Source of the DNA: Amycolatopsis vancoresmycina
GTDB taxonomy: Bacteria; Actinomycetota; Actinomycetes; Mycobacteriales; Pseudonocardiaceae
Length of the DNA stretch: 64,000 bases
Assembly: GCF_000716785.1 (NCBI RefSeq)
Contig: NZ_JNYY01000002.1
Location: forward strand, 248,001-312,000
Direction of reading: 5' to 3'
The notes beneath the pieces are model-generated. The model searched no databases. It saw only the letters and a list, made by a program, of their open reading frames with translations, and was not told where the DNA came from. This document shows positions 7,382 through 15,543 of this stretch, one piece after another. A program made the translations under genes and the position numbers. The first letter of the stretch is position 1; each line of letters opens with the position of its first letter.

Positions 7382-10300
7382 TCAGTGCGCGTACACCTCG
7401 AACTCGTACAGCGAGTAGCCGTACTTCGTGCCGCGCTGGACGCCCTGCATCTTGACGAAGCGGGCCGGGGTCGCCGCGAACGCCAGGTTGTCCTGGCCGC
7501 CGTCGCCGTCGGTCACCACTGCTGCGTCCGTCCAGTTGACCGCGTCCGGGGAGAGCTGGATCCGGTAGCTCTTGCCGTACGCGGCCTCCCAGCTGAGCAG
7601 GACCCGCGAGACCTGCTGGACCGAGCCGAGGTCGACGGTGATCGCCTGGTCGTCGCTCCAGTCGCTGGCCCAGCGGGTCGAGGCGTTCCCGTCGATCGCG
7701 TTGGACGCCGGCGAGTTGTAGAAGCCGGTTTCGGCGCTCGTGGCGCTGACCGTCTTCGTCGCCGCCAGGTTCGCGATGTTGTCGCCGCGGTGGGCGGCGT
7801 ACTCGACGACCTGCTGGAACGTCGGGCGGTTCTGCCAGCTGATCTTGTCCTGCGTGATGCCGCCGAGCGGGTTCTGGACGATCGAGTCGGCGCACCACTG
7901 GTCGCCGGCCGAGCAGTTCGCGTCACCCGGGTAGACGGTGCTCGCGGACTGGCCGGCGGCCGTGGTCAGCGAGTCCACCAGCGCCTGGCGGCACGCGGTG
8001 ACGTCGCCGCCGCCGCAGAACGTCTGCGCCAGCGGGCCGGCCACCGGCTGGCCGAGGACCTGCCGGATGTCCTTGCTGACGTAGCCCCACCAGCCGAACT
8101 GGAACGACGAGCCCTTGTGCGGCTGGCCGGTGTGCTGGCCGTTGCCGTTCTGCCAGCCGGACGGGCTTTCGTTGATGCCGAGCACGCCGGTCATCGCGTT
8201 GTAGGCGTTGTCACCCATGCCCGGCTTGAACTCGGCCTGGACGAGCAGCGGCCACCACGCGTCGAAGATGCGGATCGCGTCCGCGTCGGCGTAGGTCTTG
8301 CTGCCGGCCGACGTCTCCTTGCGCAGCTGGCCGTTCGCGAGCCACGTCTTGAGCTTCGCCTCGGCGTCCGCGGCCGCGCCGGTGGTCGGCGTCTTGTCGA
8401 GCACCTGCAGCAGCAGCGGCAGGACGCGCTCGGCGCGCAGGTCGGCCAGCGCCGCGTCCGCCATCGCCTGGGTCAGGTTGACCCGGGTGACCTTGGTGCC
8501 GCTGCTGATCAGCTTCTTGACGCGCGAGTCGAGCAGGTCGACGCGGTGCACGGCGGACTTGTCCGCCCCGGCCGCCGCGTAGCCGTTGGCCTGCGCGTTG
8601 TTCCAGCTGACGTAGTAGTCCTGGTTGACCGACTGCGGGTGCTGCGACGCCGGCGTGTAGGTCGCGACGTTGCCCGCCGGGTTCCAGCCGATCCAGTCGT
8701 GGCCCTGGTCGCCCCACACCGGCATGTTCGGGTCCACATCGGACTGCCGGGCCGGGTTGGCGCCGGAGTTGAAGTAGGCGATGTCCTTCGAGTCGGCGTA
8801 GAACCAGTTGAACGTGAAGTTGATGTCGGCCGCGGCCTTCTGGAAGTCCGCCGCGGACTTGACGAAGGTCGGGTCGTTCAGCTCCTGGAAGCCGATCAGC
8901 GAGTCGACCTCGTGGAAGTAGGACGACCGCAGCGCCGCGTACGCCACCGGCTTGCCGCCGACGGTCGCCCGGCTCTGCACCGGCCCGTACTTGGTGCGGT
9001 AGCTGCGCAGGGTGTACGAGCCCGCCGCGGTGCCGTCGGCCACCGTCGGCTTCCAGGCGTTCTTGACCTCGACGGTGTCCATCGGGACGCACTTGCCCTG
9101 GTAGGTGTAGTAGTTCGAGTCCTTCGTCGCCGTGCCGCCGTTGGGGTCGCACAGCTGCAGCGCGTAGGTGTCGACGATGTCCTGCGCCGACGTCGTCGCG
9201 CTCCACGAGTAGTCCTGGCCGCGGCCCAGCAGCGTGTACATGCTCAGCCCGGCGAAGGCGGCGCCGCGCGAGCTGATGCCCGGGCCCTGCAGTTCCTGCA
9301 ACAGCAGCAGCTGCGGGGCGAAGTAGCCGGTCTGCGGCCCGAACACGGCGACCGGGTGGCCGCTGGCGGTCTTGGCCCCGGAGACGAGCAGCGCGTTGGA
9401 CATGCCGTGCTTCTCGCTCAGCATGTTCGCCGGCAGCACGCCGTTGTCGAACATCCCGCGGGCCGGCTCGAGCTCGGCGGGCGCGGCGACGTCCACAGTG
9501 GACGGCGTGGCGGAGGCGGCCGAGCCGGTCTGGTCGAACACCAGCGGCTGCGGGGTCACCGAGTTCTTGTCCGGCATGGCCCGGCCGGCCGCATTGGCCG
9601 GCGTCTTGCCGTACGGGAAGGTCTGGCCGTCGTGCAGCGTCTTGACCGCCTCGGGGTCGTCCTCCGAGCGCAGGCTCTGCCACACCTTCTCGCCCTGCAC
9701 GACGCCGTACTTCTCCTGCATCGCGAGCTTCGCGATGGCGTTCTGCACCTCGCCGCCGCCGCCCGCGCCGAACTCGGCGCCGATCAGCGAGGCGAGCGCG
9801 ACCAGGTCGGTCAGCTTGAACGGGTCGATCGACCCGGCGTTGGTGATCGAGTCGACGTGCCCGGTCAGCACGTACTCGCCGGGGAAGTACCGGCCGTTGT
9901 AGGAGTCGCTGATGTACTTGTTGATGCCGTCGACGTAGGCCTGCGCGTCGGCGAGGCCCTGCGCGCCGCGCGGGCCGCTGGCGGCCGTGCGGTCGATCTG
10001 CTGCTGCAGCTCGGCTTCGGTGTACGGCGCGTTCGCGAAGAACTGCTGCTCGAGTTCGCGGTTGGCTTCGGCGCCGCCGGCGAACGAGGTCACCTGGCCG
10101 CGGGCGGCGTGCCGCAGCACGTCCATCAGCCACAGCCGGTCCTGCGCGGCCGCGTACCCGGCGCCGTACTCGGTGCCGGCGCGGGTGGTGCCGGTGATGT
10201 GCGGGACGCCGAGAGCCTTGTCACGCACGATCGTGACGTCCGAGCGCGGTTTCGTCGTGCTCGCCACCTGGTCGGCCGGGACGCCGAAGGACGAGTCGTT

Positions 10301-10600
10301 GAAGTACTGGTTGATCGCGCTCGTGGTCAGCGTCTTGTAGCCGCCGGCCAGCGAGGCGTACTTGCCGAGTTGGTCGGCGGCGTGCGCCGGGCGGGTGCCG
10401 AGCAGCTTGTGGGCGAGGATGTCGGCGAGGGTGGCGTTGCCGTTCTCGCCGGGCGGCAGGATGTCGCTGCACTGCCCGCCGCAGTAGTCGTCGGGTGACA
10501 GGGCCGCCTCCGCGGCCGGCGCGGAGACGGCGACCTGGGTGAGCCCGGCCACGAGGGCCCCCAGTGCCGTAACGGTCAGGGCGCGGATGCGTCGTCGCAT
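7382..10600 (-). CDS. Secreted penicillin acylase-family hydrolase with C-terminal F5/8-type C (discoidin) domain
   Basis: 1072-aa exported Ntn-hydrolase. A signal peptide (about residues 1-33, ending in an alanine-rich cleavage site) is followed by an acylase alpha region (VTIVRDKALGVPHITGTTRAG, GYAAAQDRLWLMDVLRHAARGQ). The probable autoprocessing site is at HGMSNALLVSG, with Ser as the predicted N-terminal nucleophile of the beta chain; VDPNMPVWGDQGHDWIGWNP and later segments complete the beta chain. The last about 140 residues (TKTVSATSAETGFYNSPASN, STRWASDWSDDQAITVDLGS) form a discoidin/CBM32-like domain. Family members cleave amide bonds of beta-lactams, acyl-homoserine lactones or lipopeptides; the substrate here is unknown. 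The appended domain suggests carbohydrate or wall binding. The palindrome at 7320 lies just downstream. Confidence 0.87.
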   Translation of the reverse strand: MRRRIRALTVTALGALVAGLTQVAVSAPAAEAALSPDDYCGGQCSDILPPGENGNATLADILAHKLLGTRPAHAADQLGKYASLAGGYKTLTTSAINQYFNDSSFGVPADQVASTTKPRSDVTIVRDKALGVPHITGTTRAGTEYGAGYAAAQDRLWLMDVLRHAARGQVTSFAGGAEANRELEQQFFANAPYTEAELQQQIDRTAASGPRGAQGLADAQAYVDGINKYISDSYNGRYFPGEYVLTGHVDSITNAGSIDPFKLTDLVALASLIGAEFGAGGGGEVQNAIAKLAMQEKYGVVQGEKVWQSLRSEDDPEAVKTLHDGQTFPYGKTPANAAGRAMPDKNSVTPQPLVFDQTGSAASATPSTVDVAAPAELEPARGMFDNGVLPANMLSEKHGMSNALLVSGAKTASGHPVAVFGPQTGYFAPQLLLLQELQGPGISSRGAAFAGLSMYTLLGRGQDYSWSATTSAQDIVDTYALQLCDPNGGTATKDSNYYTYQGKCVPMDTVEVKNAWKPTVADGTAAGSYTLRSYRTKYGPVQSRATVGGKPVAYAALRSSYFHEVDSLIGFQELNDPTFVKSAADFQKAAADINFTFNWFYADSKDIAYFNSGANPARQSDVDPNMPVWGDQGHDWIGWNPAGNVATYTPASQHPQSVNQDYYVSWNNAQANGYAAAGADKSAVHRVDLLDSRVKKLISSGTKVTRVNLTQAMADAALADLRAERVLPLLLQVLDKTPTTGAAADAEAKLKTWLANGQLRKETSAGSKTYADADAIRIFDAWWPLLVQAEFKPGMGDNAYNAMTGVLGINESPSGWQNGNGQHTGQPHKGSSFQFGWWGYVSKDIRQVLGQPVAGPLAQTFCGGGDVTACRQALVDSLTTAAGQSASTVYPGDANCSAGDQWCADSIVQNPLGGITQDKISWQNRPTFQQVVEYAAHRGDNIANLAATKTVSATSAETGFYNSPASNAIDGNASTRWASDWSDDQAITVDLGSVQQVSRVLLSWEAAYGKSYRIQLSPDAVNWTDAAVVTDGDGGQDNLAFAATPARFVKMQGVQRGTKYGYSLYEFEVYAH

Positions 10601-10741
10601 GCCGGGCTCCCCTCAGTCCAGAAGAGTGACGAAGCGCACGCTACCGAGCAGTAGCTGAAGTGTGAAGACTTTTCGCGTTTCTCCCCTCTTTGGGCGTAGT
10701 CCGATCGGCGCAGCGTGCAACGCATAGGTACGGTGAGGCCC

Positions 10742-11116
10742 ATGACCTTGGAAAAGCCCCTCATCGACCGCCCGGACGGCCCCGCGCCGGCCGACCTGGA
10801 AATCACCGACATCACCGTCGGTGACGGCCCGGAGGCCACGGCGGGCAAGACCGTCACCGTGCACTACGTCGGTGTCTCGCACTCGACCGGCGAACAGTTC
10901 GACGCGTCCTGGGACCGCGGCGAGCCGCTGCGCTTCGGCCTCGGGGTCGGCCAGGTCATCCCGGGCTGGGACCAGGGTGTCGCCGGGATGAAGACCGGCG
11001 GCCGCCGCAAGCTGGTCATCCCGCCGCACCTGGCCTACGGCGAGCGCGGCGTGCCCGGCGCGATCGAGCCGTCCGAGACCCTCGTCTTCGTCGTCGACCT
11101 GGTCGGCGTGAACTGA
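10742..11116 (+). CDS. FKBP-type peptidyl-prolyl cis-trans isomerase
   Basis: 124-aa single-domain FKBP, presumably a cytoplasmic folding catalyst. Motifs: TVTVHYVGVSHSTGEQFDAS, PLRFGLGVGQVIPGWDQGVAGMKTGGRRKLVIPPHLAYGERG with the aromatic pocket residues of the family, and LVFVVDLVGV at the end. ATG 10742 is preferred to an in-frame ATG nine codons upstream, because the family N-terminus starts here. It is divergent from the acylase gene. A 16-bp perfect hairpin starts 7 bp after the stop. Confidence 0.93.
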   Translation: MTLEKPLIDRPDGPAPADLEITDITVGDGPEATAGKTVTVHYVGVSHSTGEQFDASWDRGEPLRFGLGVGQVIPGWDQGVAGMKTGGRRKLVIPPHLAYGERGVPGAIEPSETLVFVVDLVGVN

Positions 11117-11123
11117 GCCCGCG

Positions 11124-11164
11124 GGCCGGGCGTCACCCGATGGACCACCGGGTGACGCCCGGCC
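11124..11164 (+). terminator. Transcription terminator hairpin after the FKBP gene
   Basis: Perfect 16-bp inverted repeat (GGCCGGGCGTCACCCG and its complement) with a 9-nt loop, 7 bp after the stop codon. There is no clear T-run, as is common in actinomycetes. Confidence 0.75.
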
Positions 11165-11233
11165 AGGGAATTCCCCGCCCGCGGCGGCGGCCCTAACGTC
11201 GAACGTCGACCACCGACTCGACGAAGGGGAAGA

Positions 11234-11965
11234 ATGCGCCTGCGCGCCCTGCTCGCCGCTGCTGTTTTGACCATCTCCACCGCTCCCGCCGCCTGGGCCG
11301 TCGCCCACGGCTCCGACGTCCCACCGGGGCAGTACGGGTTCGTCGCGAAGCTCTCGATGACGAAGATCCCGCGCCCGGACGGCTCGACGTACAGCAGTTA
11401 CTGCACGGGCGCGCTGATCGCGCCCGCCTGGGTCCTCACGACCGGCCACTGCTTCCACGACGCCCACCGCGACCGCGTCTCGGGCAAGATCCCGTACCCG
11501 ACGACGGTGACGCTGGGCCTGACCGACGAGGAAACCGAGTCGGGCATCGCCCGCAAGGCGACCGAGGTCCTCCAGGCCAAGGAGAACGACGTGGCGCTGG
11601 TCCGCCTGGACTCCCCGGTGACGGCGGTGACCCCCTTGGCGGTGAACCACGCGGCCCCGAAGGTGGGCCAGCAGCTGACGCTGGCGGGCTGGGGCAGCCT
11701 GACCGGCACCGACCCCAAGCCGGCGACGCGGATGCAGCAGGGCACGGTGGCGGTGGCGAAGGTGGACCCGACGACGCTCGGCGTCCGCGGCGCCTCCCCG
11801 GAGATCACGACGAGCGCGTGCACGTACGACTCGGGAGCCCCGTACTTCACCGGCACCGAACTGGTCGCCCTGGAGGCCACCGGACCGGGCTGCCCCCACG
11901 CCGGCATCGAGACGACGAGCCGGGCGGACGTGATAGCGGGCTGGATCACCACCCACACGGCGTAA
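11234..11965 (+). CDS. Secreted trypsin-like serine protease (S1 family)
   Basis: 243-aa exported protease. The signal peptide is residues 1-22 (LLAAAVLTISTAPAAWA). The catalytic triad is His in VLTTGHCF, Asp in KENDVALVRLD and Ser in CTYDSGAPYF. The residue before the catalytic Asp-Ser-Gly-Ala is Tyr instead of the usual Gly (YDSGAP versus GDSGGP), so the oxyanion loop is non-canonical but the triad is intact. Cysteines pair around His and Ser. A good ribosome binding site (GAAGGGGAAG) precedes ATG 11234. It resembles short actinomycete secreted trypsins without a prodomain. A GC hairpin at 12039 may terminate it. Confidence 0.9.
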   Translation: MRLRALLAAAVLTISTAPAAWAVAHGSDVPPGQYGFVAKLSMTKIPRPDGSTYSSYCTGALIAPAWVLTTGHCFHDAHRDRVSGKIPYPTTVTLGLTDEETESGIARKATEVLQAKENDVALVRLDSPVTAVTPLAVNHAAPKVGQQLTLAGWGSLTGTDPKPATRMQQGTVAVAKVDPTTLGVRGASPEITTSACTYDSGAPYFTGTELVALEATGPGCPHAGIETTSRADVIAGWITTHTA

Positions 11966-12038
11966 CTTCGCCGTGGGCGAAAAAGTGACCTAGACCACCG
12001 AACCACGCTGGAAGGTGAGGGAAGGCACCGTGGGGGGT

Positions 12039-12059
12039 CCGGGGGGCTCGGCCCCCCGG
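12039..12059 (+). terminator. GC-rich hairpin downstream of the protease gene
   Basis: CCGGGGGGC-tcg-GCCCCCCGG, a 9-bp stem with a 3-nt loop, 74 bp after the protease stop. It may terminate the protease transcript or back up the tRNA terminator on the other strand. Confidence 0.5.
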
Positions 12060-12080
12060 GCGAGATAAGGCCAACGGGAA

Positions 12081-12112
12081 AGGGCCCCGATCGCGCTAGC
12101 GATCGGGGCCCT
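12081..12112 (-). terminator. Terminator of the tRNA-Leu gene
   Basis: Perfect 14-bp inverted repeat (AGGGCCCCGATCGC and its complement) around GCTA, located 9 bp beyond the tRNA 3' end on the minus strand and followed by a short T tract there (TTCCC). Confidence 0.8.
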
Positions 12113-12120
12113 GAACAGCG

Positions 12121-12203
12121 TGGGCGAGGAGGGAGTTGAACCCTCACGTCCTTTCGGACACACGGACCTGAACCGTGCGCGTCTGCCATTCCGCCACTCG
12201 CCC
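12121..12203 (-). tRNA. tRNA-Leu (anticodon CAG)
   Basis: 83-nt tRNA with a 7-bp acceptor stem (GGGCGAG/CTCGCCC), discriminator A, anticodon stem-loop CACGG-TTCAGGT-CCGTG giving anticodon CAG, the long variable arm typical of Leu tRNAs (TGTCCGAAAGGACG), and a GGTTCAACTCC T-arm. The 3' CCA is not encoded. Its position beside fhaA matches other actinobacterial origin regions. Confidence 0.97.
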
Positions 12204-12333
12204 GAGTGCTTCCTTGCGGCAGCGATGTGAAGACTAGCAGGTCGTTTGAACGGCTTTCACCGGGGGCCGTGTAGAGGCTGGCTCACCCGGATAGGATCGG
12301 TGCGGAAGCACACGTGTGAGGAGGTTTTCCCCG

Positions 12334-13587
12334 GTGGGCCGCGCCGAACGATTCGACAGGCGACTCGAGAACCTGGTGGGGAACACTTTCGCGCGCATGT
12401 TCGGTGGCAACGTCGTCACGCAGGAAGTGGCGATCGCCCTGGAGCGGGAGAGTGAGGAGAACGTTCGTGAGCTGGCAGGCGGTCGGCAGCTCGCCCCGAA
12501 TCACTACATCGTGTCCTTGGGGACGGCTGACCACGAGCGCATGGCCGGTGACGAGCAACGCGTCACCCAGGTCCTGGCCAAGGCGGTGGCGGAACACCTC
12601 GCCGCGGAGGGCCTGGACACCTATGGTGACGTCGTCGTATCACTCGAGCGCAACGAGGCGCTGCATACTGGACAGTTCAAGACCCGTTCGTCCGTCGATC
12701 CCGACGCCCGCCCCTCAGGCGCCGGTTCACCGCGGTCGGCACGACCCAGCAACGCAGGAGACCCAGCAATGAGCCAGCCCCCCGGCTACGGCCAATACGA
12801 CCAGGGTGACCCGTACGGCCAGCAGGGCCAGTACGGCTACGGACAGCAGGGTGGCCAGCAGCCCGGGTACGACCAGGGTTACGGCCAGCAGGGTGGATAC
12901 GACCAGTACGGCCAGCAGCAACAGCAGCCGGCCGGTGGTGGTTACGACCAGTACGGCGGCCAGCAGCAGGGCGGGTACGACCAGGCCGGCTACGCCCAGC
13001 CCCAGGGCGGCGGCTACGACCAGGGTTACGGCCAGCCCCAGCAGGGCGGCTACGACCAGGGCGGGTACGGCCAGCCTCAAGGCGGCGGCTACGACCAGGG
13101 CGGCTACGGCCAGCCCCAGGGTGGCGGCTACGACCAGGGCGGCTACGGCCAGCCCCAGGGCGGTGGCTACGACCAGTACGGCGGCCAGCAGCAGGGCGGC
13201 TACGACCAGTACGGCCAGCAGCAGGCGTACGGCCAGCCGGCCGGTGACCCGTACGGCCAGCAGCAGGGCGGCTACGGCCAGCCCGCGCCCGGCCGCCAGC
13301 TCGCGGCGAGCCTGCAGCTGGACGACGGCTCCAACCGCACGTACTCGCTGAAGCAGGGCGGGAACGTCGTGGGCCGCGGCCAGGACGCGGACTTCCGCCT
13401 GCCGGACACCGGTGTCTCGCGCCGTCACCTGGAGATCACCTGGGACGGCCAGAGCGCCACGCTCGCGGACATCGGCTCGACCAACGGCACGACCGTGAAC
13501 GGCACCCCGGTCCAGACCTGGCAGCTCGCCGACGGCGACGTCATCCGGGTGGGCCATTCGTCCCTGGTGTTCCGTACACAGGGCTGA
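12334..13587 (+). CDS. fhaA: FhaA: DUF3662 and FHA domain protein with a long Q/G/Y-rich linker
   Basis: 417-aa phosphothreonine-binding regulator of peptidoglycan synthesis; in mycobacteria the homologue binds phosphorylated pseudokinase MviN. Residues 1-115 are the DUF3662 domain (RAERFDRRLENLVGNTFARMFGG, EVAIALERE, APNHYIVSLG). Residues about 150-325 are a Gln/Gly/Tyr-rich disordered linker made of repeats. Residues about 330-417 are the FHA domain with GRGQDAD, SRRHLEI and STNGTTVNG. The GTG start at 12334 has a strong ribosome binding site (GTGAGGAGG). It is first in the fhaA-fhaB-pstP-rodA-pbpA-pknA-pknB operon, with 100 bp before fhaB. The linker is unusually repetitive. Confidence 0.95.
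   Translation: MGRAERFDRRLENLVGNTFARMFGGNVVTQEVAIALERESEENVRELAGGRQLAPNHYIVSLGTADHERMAGDEQRVTQVLAKAVAEHLAAEGLDTYGDVVVSLERNEALHTGQFKTRSSVDPDARPSGAGSPRSARPSNAGDPAMSQPPGYGQYDQGDPYGQQGQYGYGQQGGQQPGYDQGYGQQGGYDQYGQQQQQPAGGGYDQYGGQQQGGYDQAGYAQPQGGGYDQGYGQPQQGGYDQGGYGQPQGGGYDQGGYGQPQGGGYDQGGYGQPQGGGYDQYGGQQQGGYDQYGQQQAYGQPAGDPYGQQQGGYGQPAPGRQLAASLQLDDGSNRTYSLKQGGNVVGRGQDADFRLPDTGVSRRHLEITWDGQSATLADIGSTNGTTVNGTPVQTWQLADGDVIRVGHSSLVFRTQG
13045..13158 (+). repeat. In-frame 39-nt tandem repeats in fhaA
   Basis: Three near-identical units (the first 36 nt, the next two 39 nt) each encode GGYDQGGYGQPQ-like peptide. They lie inside a wider Q/G/Y-rich region (about 12790-13290). Differences between units are mostly synonymous, suggesting recent expansion and length variation between strains. 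Confidence 0.85.
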
Positions 13588-13687
13588 CTCGGGACCCGGA
13601 ATACTGTTCCCGCAGAATTGACGTGCGGGGGGACCGCGGCGTACCCGCGTCGCGGCTGCACGGACGAGTCGGGAGCGGACACACCAA

Positions 13688-14149
13688 GTGCCAGAGCTGG
13701 TCGTACAACTCACCAGGGTGGGCTTCCTCGTGCTGCTCTGGCTCTTCGTGTTCGCCGCGCTCCGAGTCGTGCGCTCGGACCTCTACGCGGCGTCGGGCAT
13801 GCGCGTCCAGGTGCCGACCTTCGGGCGCAAGAAGGAGAAGAAGCCGCGCAACAGCAAGTCCCCGCAGCAGCTGCTCGTCACCCACGGCGCGCTGGCGGGG
13901 ACGCGCATCGCGCTGGACGGCAGGCCGATCCTGATCGGCCGGGCCGACGACTCGACGCTGGTGCTCGACGACGACTACGCGTCGACCCGGCACGCCCGGA
14001 TCGCCCAGCGCGGCGAGGACTGGTACGTGGAAGATCTGGGCTCGACGAACGGGACCTATCTGGACCGGGCTAAGGTCACTGCACCCCTCCGGGTCCCGCT
14101 CGGAGTCCCCATCCGGATCGGCAAGACGGTGATCGAGCTTCGCCCATGA
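13688..14149 (+). CDS. fhaB: FhaB/FipA-like membrane-anchored FHA domain protein
   Basis: 153-aa protein with one N-terminal membrane helix (about residues 9-25, LTRVGFLVLLWLFVFAAL), a basic linker (GRKKEKKPRNSKS) and a C-terminal FHA domain (LIGRADDSTLVLDDDYASTRHARI, STNGTYLDRAKV). The FHA domain recognises phosphothreonine, probably on partners of PknA/PknB. In mycobacteria FipA links FtsZ and FtsQ under stress. The GTG start at 13688 gives the family N-terminus MPELV. Its stop overlaps the pstP start (ATGA), so the two are coupled. Compared with FhaA it lacks the low-complexity linker. Confidence 0.93.
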   Translation: MPELVVQLTRVGFLVLLWLFVFAALRVVRSDLYAASGMRVQVPTFGRKKEKKPRNSKSPQQLLVTHGALAGTRIALDGRPILIGRADDSTLVLDDDYASTRHARIAQRGEDWYVEDLGSTNGTYLDRAKVTAPLRVPLGVPIRIGKTVIELRP

Positions 14150-15543
14150 CTCTCGTCCTCCGCTACGCAGCCCGCAGCGACCGGGGCCTGGTGCGTTCGA
14201 GCAACCAGGACTCCGTGTACGCCGGCCCTCGCCTGCTCGCGCTCGCCGACGGCATGGGTGGCCACGCGGCGGGTGAAGTGGCCAGCAAGGTCGTCATCGC
14301 GTCCCTCGCCCCGCTCGACGACGACGAGCCGGGCGACGACCTGCTCGCGCAACTCCGTGAGGCGGTGGCGAACGGCAACGCCGCGATCGCCGAGCTCGTC
14401 TCGCAGGATCCGGACCTGGACGGCATGGGCACCACGCTCACCGCCGTCCTGTTCGCCGGCACCCGGCTGGGGCTGGTGCACGTCGGCGACTCGCGCGCGT
14501 ACCTGCTGCGCGGCGGCCAGTTCGCGCAGATCACGCGCGACGACAGCTTCGTCAACGAGCTGCTCGAACAGGGCCGGATCACGCCGGAAGAGGCGGCGGT
14601 GCACCCGCAGCGGTCGCTGCTGCTGAAGGCGCTGACCGGGCACGAGGTCGAGCCGAGCCTCACCGTGCGCGAGGCGCGTTCCGGTGACCGGTACCTGATC
14701 TGCTCGGACGGCCTGTCCGGCATGGTCTCCGACGAGACGCTGGCCGAGGCCGTGCAGATCCCGGACCCGCAGCAGTGCGCGGACCGGATGATCGAGCTGG
14801 CGCTCAAGGGCGGCGGCACCGACAACGTCACGGTGATCATCGCCGACGTCGTCGACGTCGACTTCGGCGAGGACGCGCCCATCGTGGGCGGCGCCGCCGG
14901 GGACGGCAGCGACGAACGGCACCAGGGCGACTCGCCCGCGGCGCGGGCCAGAGCGCTGACCCAGCCGCCGCCGCAGCCGCGCCCGGAGCTGCCGCAGCCT
15001 CGGGAAGACCCGAAGGCCAAGCGCCGGAAGCGGTTCCGCTGGCTGGCCGGCGCGCTGGTGGTCCTCGTGGTGCTCGCCGCGGCGGCCATCGCGACCCGCT
15101 ACTTCGTGCTGAGTCAGTACTATGTCGGCGAGGGAGCGGACGGGGAGGTCGTGATCTACCGCGGCGTCCCCGGCAGCATTCTCGGCATCGACCTGCACGC
15201 CTACGAGCAGGGGTCCTGCCCGCCCACCCAGGTGTGCACGGACAAGCTGCGCGTCAACCAGCTCCAGGAGGACGCGCGGCTGGCGGTGCAGAACGGCGTC
15301 AAGAAGGACAGCCTCGATGACGCCCGCAGGTACATCGACGACTTCCTGCAGCTGCGCAAGCGCCTGAACAACTGCGCGCCGTCGGGCGGCCAGCCGTCCA
15401 CGACGCCGACCCCTCCGGTCACGCCGACGACGACTCCGTCGGCTCCGGCCGGCTCGACTGCCCCGTCGTCGGCGAACCAGCCAGCGGGGAGGGACTGCTC
15501 GACGCCGAGTTCGACGGCACCGACGACGGGAGGCGGTAACTGA
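14146..15543 (+). CDS. pstP: PP2C-family Ser/Thr protein phosphatase PstP
   Basis: 465-aa membrane-anchored phosphatase that reverses PknA/PknB phosphorylation. The N-terminal PP2C domain (residues 1-240) keeps the metal-binding motifs: ALADGMGGHAAGE, DGMGTTLTAVLF, VGDSRAYLLR, CSDGLSGMV and GGTDNVTVII. A Pro-rich juxtamembrane linker and basic patch (KAKRRKRFR) precede one membrane helix (about residues 300-322). An extracellular domain of about 90 residues follows, with a Thr/Pro/Ser-rich tail. Its TGA shares a base with the rodA ATG (TGATG), which indicates coupling. Architecture and length are typical for Actinobacteria. Confidence 0.95.
   Translation: MTLVLRYAARSDRGLVRSSNQDSVYAGPRLLALADGMGGHAAGEVASKVVIASLAPLDDDEPGDDLLAQLREAVANGNAAIAELVSQDPDLDGMGTTLTAVLFAGTRLGLVHVGDSRAYLLRGGQFAQITRDDSFVNELLEQGRITPEEAAVHPQRSLLLKALTGHEVEPSLTVREARSGDRYLICSDGLSGMVSDETLAEAVQIPDPQQCADRMIELALKGGGTDNVTVIIADVVDVDFGEDAPIVGGAAGDGSDERHQGDSPAARARALTQPPPQPRPELPQPREDPKAKRRKRFRWLAGALVVLVVLAAAAIATRYFVLSQYYVGEGADGEVVIYRGVPGSILGIDLHAYEQGSCPPTQVCTDKLRVNQLQEDARLAVQNGVKKDSLDDARRYIDDFLQLRKRLNNCAPSGGQPSTTPTPPVTPTTTPSAPAGSTAPSSANQPAGRDCSTPSSTAPTTGGGN

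Noticed and set aside
7385..10498. Long open frame (over 1000 codons) antisense to the acylase gene
   Set aside because: No recognisable domain; composition is Val/Arg/Asp-rich as expected from reading a GC-biased gene backwards. The opposite strand encodes a full Ntn-hydrolase with signal peptide.
12850..13290. Possible CRISPR or minisatellite array
   Set aside because: Repeats are in frame, of 36-39 nt without unique spacers, and encode the FhaA linker; no cas genes are nearby.
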